Source of the DNA: Hahellaceae bacterium
GTDB lineage: Bacteria; Pseudomonadota; Gammaproteobacteria; Pseudomonadales; Oleiphilaceae
DNA length: 64,000 nucleotides
Assembly (NCBI GenBank): GCA_024234505.1
Contig: JACKOD010000003.1
Coordinates: 124,001-188,000 of the forward strand
Reading direction: 5' to 3'
Positions 60,071-64,000 of the stretch are shown one piece after another; the stretch's first letter is position 1; every line of letters begins with the position of its first letter. Under the pieces are notes generated by a model, which searched no databases, had not been told where the DNA came from, and saw only the letters and a list, made by a program, of their open reading frames with translations. A program made the translations under genes and the position numbers.

Positions 60071-63000
60071 TCAGGCACGATTTTTTTTAACCGTCCTACT
60101 ATTTCTTTTAATCGTAAAGTAAAGCACCGGAATCACGACCAGCGTTAGCAGGGATGAGACCAGTATCCCGAAAATCAGCGAAATCGCTAACCCGCTGAAG
60201 ATCGGGTCATCCAAAATAAACAATGCGCCAATGACCGCCGCAAAGGCCGTCAGGAGAATCGGTTTTGCCCTCACCGACGCGCTTTGTATGACCGCTTGTT
60301 CCAAAGAAACACCCTGCCTGACGTTTTCGTTAATAAAATCCACCAGCAGAATAGAGTTTCGGACGATGATGCCTGCCAATGCAATCATGCCGATCATGGA
60401 GGTTGCGGTGAACTGCGCTCCCAGCAGGGCATGCCCCGGCATGACGCCAATGAGGGTGAGCGGAATTGGCGCCATAATGACTAGCGGCGTGAGGTAGGAG
60501 TGGAATTGGGCGACGACCAATAAGTAAATCAGCACCATGCCGATGGCATAAGCAATGCCCATGTCGCGAAAGGTTTCATAGGTAATCTGCCACTCGCCAG
60601 CCCATTTAAGTGCAGGGCGATTTACTACGTCGGGAGTGTGAATGAACCATTGCGTCAGCTCTGGTAATTTAGCGCTGATTTCGGCCATACCATACAAGGG
60701 TGAATCGAGTTCACCCGCCATATCGCCCGTAACAAAGGCGACGGGTAGCAGGTCTTTGTGGTAACGCGCAGGCTCTTTGGGCCGGGTGTCTGCCATCAAT
60801 ACTTCAGTTAGCGGTATGAGTTCTCCCCGGTTATTCGCAAGCTGGATATTGCGGATTTGATGGGGGTTCGACTTATCCTCGTTGCCCAGACGAAGACGGA
60901 TGGGGATAGCATATTTGGTATCGGGGGTGTGCAGATAGCTCACTTCATCTCCCCGGTACAATGAATTCACTGTGTTTATGATCTGTTCATAACTTAGCCC
61001 AAGTAGCGCGGCTTTGGCTCGGTCAATCCGATAGTGCTGTTCCATGAGAGGCGATTCTGCAGAGGTGTCAACGTCTACAATCGCTTCGGTGGTTTTAAAT
61101 TCGTGGTGGACTTGTGTCTGGATTTGTTGACGTTGTTCCGTATCGAAACCATAAATTTCTGCGACCAGAGGGGCCATTACCGGCGGGCCGGGAGGAACTT
61201 CCACGACTTGTATGGTGGCATTAAATGCTTCACCCACTCGTTGAAGTGGTTCGCGTAAGCCCTTGGCGATGTCGTGACTTTTCCGCATTCGATGTGCTTT
61301 ATCCACGAGATTAATCTGGATATCCCCCATATGGGGAGACTGACGAAGATAATATTGGCGTACCAGTCCATTGAAATTGATGGGGGCATGGGTGCCCGCG
61401 TAGAGTTGGTAATCAGCCACTTCAGGTACATGGGCAATTTCATCGGCTAATTTCTGGAGTACGGCCAGCGTGTTTTCGACCGGGGTGCCTTCGGGGAGGT
61501 CTACTACAACCTGGATTTCAGATTTATTGTCAAAGGGTAGCATTTTCATCACGACCCATTTTGCAAAAGGCATGGCTAACGCTATTCCAACCAGTAGTAG
61601 CATGGCCAGCACCAGTTGCAATCGACGTTGGTAACCTTGAGTGGCATCCAGAAACAGAGCCACCATCTTGCCGGCGATATTTACGCCAGAGGTGGAGGTT
61701 GCATGATGTTTCGAGGGAGCGTGAAGCAATTTAAATGCGAGCCAAGGGGTAACCACAAAGGCTACCACCAGAGAGATAAGCATGCCCGTACTGGCATTAA
61801 TGGGTATCGGGCTCATATAGGGGCCCATGAGCCCGCTGACAAATGCCATCGGCATGAGCGCAGCAATAACCGTCAACGTGGCCAGTATCGTTGCTCCGCC
61901 CACTTCGTCGACAGCCGCAGGAATCGCTTTAAGCAGATTGCTTTCACCCAGGCTCATGTGACGATGAATGTTCTCAACCACAACAATGGCATCATCTACC
62001 AAAATGCCAATTGAGAAAATCAGTGCAAATAATGAGACTCGATTGAGTGTAAAGCCCCATGCCCACGAAGCGAAGAGCGTGAGTGCCAGGGTGACCAATA
62101 TGGCACTACCAACAATCACCGCTTCACGCAGACCGAGTGTTGCCATCACGAGCAAGATAACGGCGGCGGTTGCAAAAAGTAGTTTATGGATGAGTTTGTC
62201 AGATTTTTCAGCCGCGCTCGCACCATAATTTCTTGTTATAGTCGTGCCGACGCTTTCGGGAATCACGATGTTCTGAAGCTGCCGCAAACGTTGTTCAATT
62301 TGCTGAGTCAATTCAACGGCATTGATTCCGGGTTGTTTTGCGATATTCAGTGTTACGGCGGGCACCAGTGTTTGGTTTTCCGGTTGACCAAACCAGGCAG
62401 TTTCTGTGGGAGCTGAAGAGCCGTAGTGTAATCTGGCAACCTGATCAAGCGTGACCGGTTGTCCTGCGTTGACGGTAATGATCAGCTCTCGAAGTTCATC
62501 CAGCGTTTGAAAATAACTTCCGGCCTGTACCGGAATAATCTGACTGTCGCGGGTTAACTGTCCTGAGGGAAGATTGATGTTCCCGGCCATCAGGCTCGCC
62601 TTGAGCTGAGGGTAGCTGATCTGATACGCGGACAGCAATGCGGTGTCCAGCTCGACTTCAACCACGGCCTCAGGCGCACCTATCGTATAGATATCACGCG
62701 TTCCCTGAATTCGCTTGAGCTCGGTTTCCAGACTATGTGCCAGCCTTCTGAGTTCACTGACGCCGGTGGCCGTAGTTTTTGGCCACAAAGTAATGCTCAT
62801 GACCGGCACATCATCTATGCCTTTGGGTTTGATCAATGGCTGGCCAACACCGAGTCCGGCGGGTAACCAGTCGGCATGGGAATAGATCTGATTGTAGAGT
62901 TTGACCAGGGCTTCCTGCCGGGGCACGCCTACGTCGAATTGAACGCTGAGAACGGCGAGGTTGCTCGCCGAGGTCGAATAGACGTGCTTTACCCCTTCAA

Positions 63001-63238
63001 TTTCGGAAAGCACCTGCTCGGCGGGGGTGCTGATGACATGCTCTACTTCTGTTGCACTGGCGCCGGGATAGGGGATAAAAATATTTGCAAAGGTCACATC
63101 AATTTGCGGTTCTTCTTCTTTCGGCGTGACCGCAATGGCAAACAGGCCAAGCAGCAAGCCAACCAGAGCAAGCAAGGGCGTAATTTGATGGTTCTGAAAA
63201 AATTGTGCGATTCGGCCAGAAAGCCCGTAAGAAGTCAT
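60071..63238 (-). CDS. RND efflux permease (AcrB family)
   Basis: A 1055-residue trimeric inner-membrane pump with twelve helices and two large periplasmic loops. The first helix is TPLLALVGLLLGLFAIAV, and the proton-relay pair D415-D416 lies in GILVDDAIVVVEN. The second half repeats the pattern (AIGMVLIYLLVVAQFHSYLT). The start PKEEEPQIDVTFANIFIPYPGA is closer to divergent, non-AcrB multidrug branches often encoded with a MFP alone. Substrate unknown. It follows its MFP by 12 bases. Confidence 0.93.
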   Translation of the reverse strand: MTSYGLSGRIAQFFQNHQITPLLALVGLLLGLFAIAVTPKEEEPQIDVTFANIFIPYPGASATEVEHVISTPAEQVLSEIEGVKHVYSTSASNLAVLSVQFDVGVPRQEALVKLYNQIYSHADWLPAGLGVGQPLIKPKGIDDVPVMSITLWPKTTATGVSELRRLAHSLETELKRIQGTRDIYTIGAPEAVVEVELDTALLSAYQISYPQLKASLMAGNINLPSGQLTRDSQIIPVQAGSYFQTLDELRELIITVNAGQPVTLDQVARLHYGSSAPTETAWFGQPENQTLVPAVTLNIAKQPGINAVELTQQIEQRLRQLQNIVIPESVGTTITRNYGASAAEKSDKLIHKLLFATAAVILLVMATLGLREAVIVGSAILVTLALTLFASWAWGFTLNRVSLFALIFSIGILVDDAIVVVENIHRHMSLGESNLLKAIPAAVDEVGGATILATLTVIAALMPMAFVSGLMGPYMSPIPINASTGMLISLVVAFVVTPWLAFKLLHAPSKHHATSTSGVNIAGKMVALFLDATQGYQRRLQLVLAMLLLVGIALAMPFAKWVVMKMLPFDNKSEIQVVVDLPEGTPVENTLAVLQKLADEIAHVPEVADYQLYAGTHAPINFNGLVRQYYLRQSPHMGDIQINLVDKAHRMRKSHDIAKGLREPLQRVGEAFNATIQVVEVPPGPPVMAPLVAEIYGFDTEQRQQIQTQVHHEFKTTEAIVDVDTSAESPLMEQHYRIDRAKAALLGLSYEQIINTVNSLYRGDEVSYLHTPDTKYAIPIRLRLGNEDKSNPHQIRNIQLANNRGELIPLTEVLMADTRPKEPARYHKDLLPVAFVTGDMAGELDSPLYGMAEISAKLPELTQWFIHTPDVVNRPALKWAGEWQITYETFRDMGIAYAIGMVLIYLLVVAQFHSYLTPLVIMAPIPLTLIGVMPGHALLGAQFTATSMIGMIALAGIIVRNSILLVDFINENVRQGVSLEQAVIQSASVRAKPILLTAFAAVIGALFILDDPIFSGLAISLIFGILVSSLLTLVVIPVLYFTIKRNSRTVKKNRA

Positions 63239-63250
63239 GGCATGCTCCGC

Positions 63251-64000
63251 CTAGTTGGACTCTGGATAGTTGGATTCAGAATGGTTGGATTCGGTGGTTG
63301 AGAAAAGTTTGGCGGGAAAGCGAACCACACGCTCACCTTCGAACAGGCCACTCAAAATGAGCACTTCACCTTCGCCGCAAAGACCGGCGTTGACGGGACG
63401 TAACTTCGGAAGATGTTGATCGTCGAGTACATAAACCGCTTGAAGTTCGTGGCGCAATATCAGTGAATCACAGGGCAGGCTGATCTGGTCGGATACGCCT
63501 GCGGCTATACGCACCTTGATCCACGCACCAGGGATATAGCGATTACTGCTTTGCAGTGCGTCCGGGAGGGTGCTGCGCACCTGAATCTGGCTATTGCCCG
63601 GATGAGCATAGGGAAATACTACGGTTTGTGTCGCTTTCGTCCAGGAGCGTGTCGCTCGGTTTTGGAGTTCAACCACAGGGTGATCCTGAAGCAATGGCCA
63701 GTAGGCCTGGGGTACAAAAAAGGTGGCGCGCAAGGGAGAGAGTGCCAGCCCGGACATCAGCGGCAGGCCGGGAGAGGCCAACTCTCCAATTTCTGCATGG
63801 CGAGCGGTCACGATGCCTGAATAGGGCGCACGAACCTGGGTGTATTCCAATTGTTGCTGTGCAGCAGTGACCGCGGCTTGAGCTGCCTGTTGTCTAGCCT
63901 GTGCTGCTTTGACGGCTGCCTCGCTTGCGTCAACCTGGGAGGGCGCAACGCTTTTTTGGTTAAGTAACTTGCTCAGGCGCTGGTACTGGATTAGTGCTTC
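63251..64000 (-). CDS. RND membrane-fusion protein (partial)
   Basis: A periplasmic adaptor of the HlyD/AcrA type; the N-terminus is beyond the window. From the edge the frame reads the coiled-coil hairpin (SKLLNQKSVAPSQVDASEA), the lipoyl strand VRAPYSGIVTARHAEIGELA, a beta-barrel domain and a membrane-proximal domain (VLDDQHLPKLRPVNAG). The C-terminus ends in an S-E-S-N-rich tail (TTESNHSESNYPESN), coded by three near-repeats of GTTGGATTC. It pairs with the RND permease 12 bases downstream. Confidence 0.9.
   Translation of the reverse strand, partial: EALIQYQRLSKLLNQKSVAPSQVDASEAAVKAAQARQQAAQAAVTAAQQQLEYTQVRAPYSGIVTARHAEIGELASPGLPLMSGLALSPLRATFFVPQAYWPLLQDHPVVELQNRATRSWTKATQTVVFPYAHPGNSQIQVRSTLPDALQSSNRYIPGAWIKVRIAAGVSDQISLPCDSLILRHELQAVYVLDDQHLPKLRPVNAGLCGEGEVLILSGLFEGERVVRFPAKLFSTTESNHSESNYPESN

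Noticed and set aside
1..64000. tRNA, rRNA, prophage or insertion sequence
   Set aside because: I saw no cloverleaf tRNA with CCA end, no rRNA stretch, no transposase or integrase other than XerD, and no flanking direct repeats. A tRNAscan and IS search would settle this.

Overview
The window is a 64 kb chromosomal stretch of a gammaproteobacterium. Synteny and protein content point to the Pseudomonadales/Oceanospirillales side, perhaps a marine Ketobacter- or Alcanivorax-like organism. This rests on the conserved blocks miaB-ybeZ-ybeY-corC, ypjD<>ffh-rpsP-rimM-trmD-rplS and xerD-dsbC-hom-thrC-recJ-(thioesterase)-prfB-lysS, on DUF1820 and DUF1631 proteins, and on pilU. The genus is an inference; no 16S gene or other decisive marker is present. 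Coding density is high. I found no phage, insertion sequence, CRISPR array, rRNA or tRNA.

Layout. 1-2.9 kb: tRNA modification and ribosome maturation genes (miaB, ybeZ, ybeY, start of corC), all leftward. 3.0-3.1 kb: a degenerate ~20-bp tandem repeat. 3.2-13.9 kb: mixed genes, including a MATE exporter, an unrecognised protein made of two copies of one domain, a multi-receiver hybrid kinase, an SOS-box-controlled radical SAM gene, a lipoprotein hydrolase, a SprT-like protein, pilU and a cation diffusion facilitator. 13.9-19.8 kb: an MBL-fold hydrolase, then a leftward three-gene operon of FIST sensor, hybrid kinase with Hpt, and REC-EAL phosphodiesterase, a likely NosP/NahK-type nitric oxide to c-di-GMP pathway. 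20-24.5 kb: small proteins, a cytochrome b561/YceI pair, a 9x TGTGC microsatellite and a PhaC-like hydrolase. 24.8-29.6 kb: an acetyl-CoA hydrolase/transferase and an RstAB-like two-component system.

29.6-33.9 kb: glycerol catabolism (glpD, glpR, glpK) with palindromic operator candidates and no glpF nearby. 34-37.2 kb: an orphan ABC ATPase, then argF and argD, with a terminator-like hairpin in the argD leader. 37.5-44.8 kb: grxD, a TonB-like protein, a DUF1631 protein, a membrane diguanylate cyclase, a CorB-like protein and ypjD. 44.9-60 kb: the signal recognition particle gene, ribosomal and tRNA methylation operon, then recombination, disulfide isomerisation, threonine synthesis, DNA repair and translation genes; prfB keeps its programmed +1 frameshift. 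60-64 kb: an RND efflux pump permease and its partial membrane-fusion partner.

Most of the window is ordinary core genome. The observations most worth a second look are the duplicated-domain protein at 5.1 kb, the FIST-kinase-EAL operon, the near-consensus SOS box before the radical SAM gene, the tandem repeats, the overlapping palindromes before the cytochrome b561 gene, the argD leader hairpin, and a coding-like frame without a start opposite the prfB leader.
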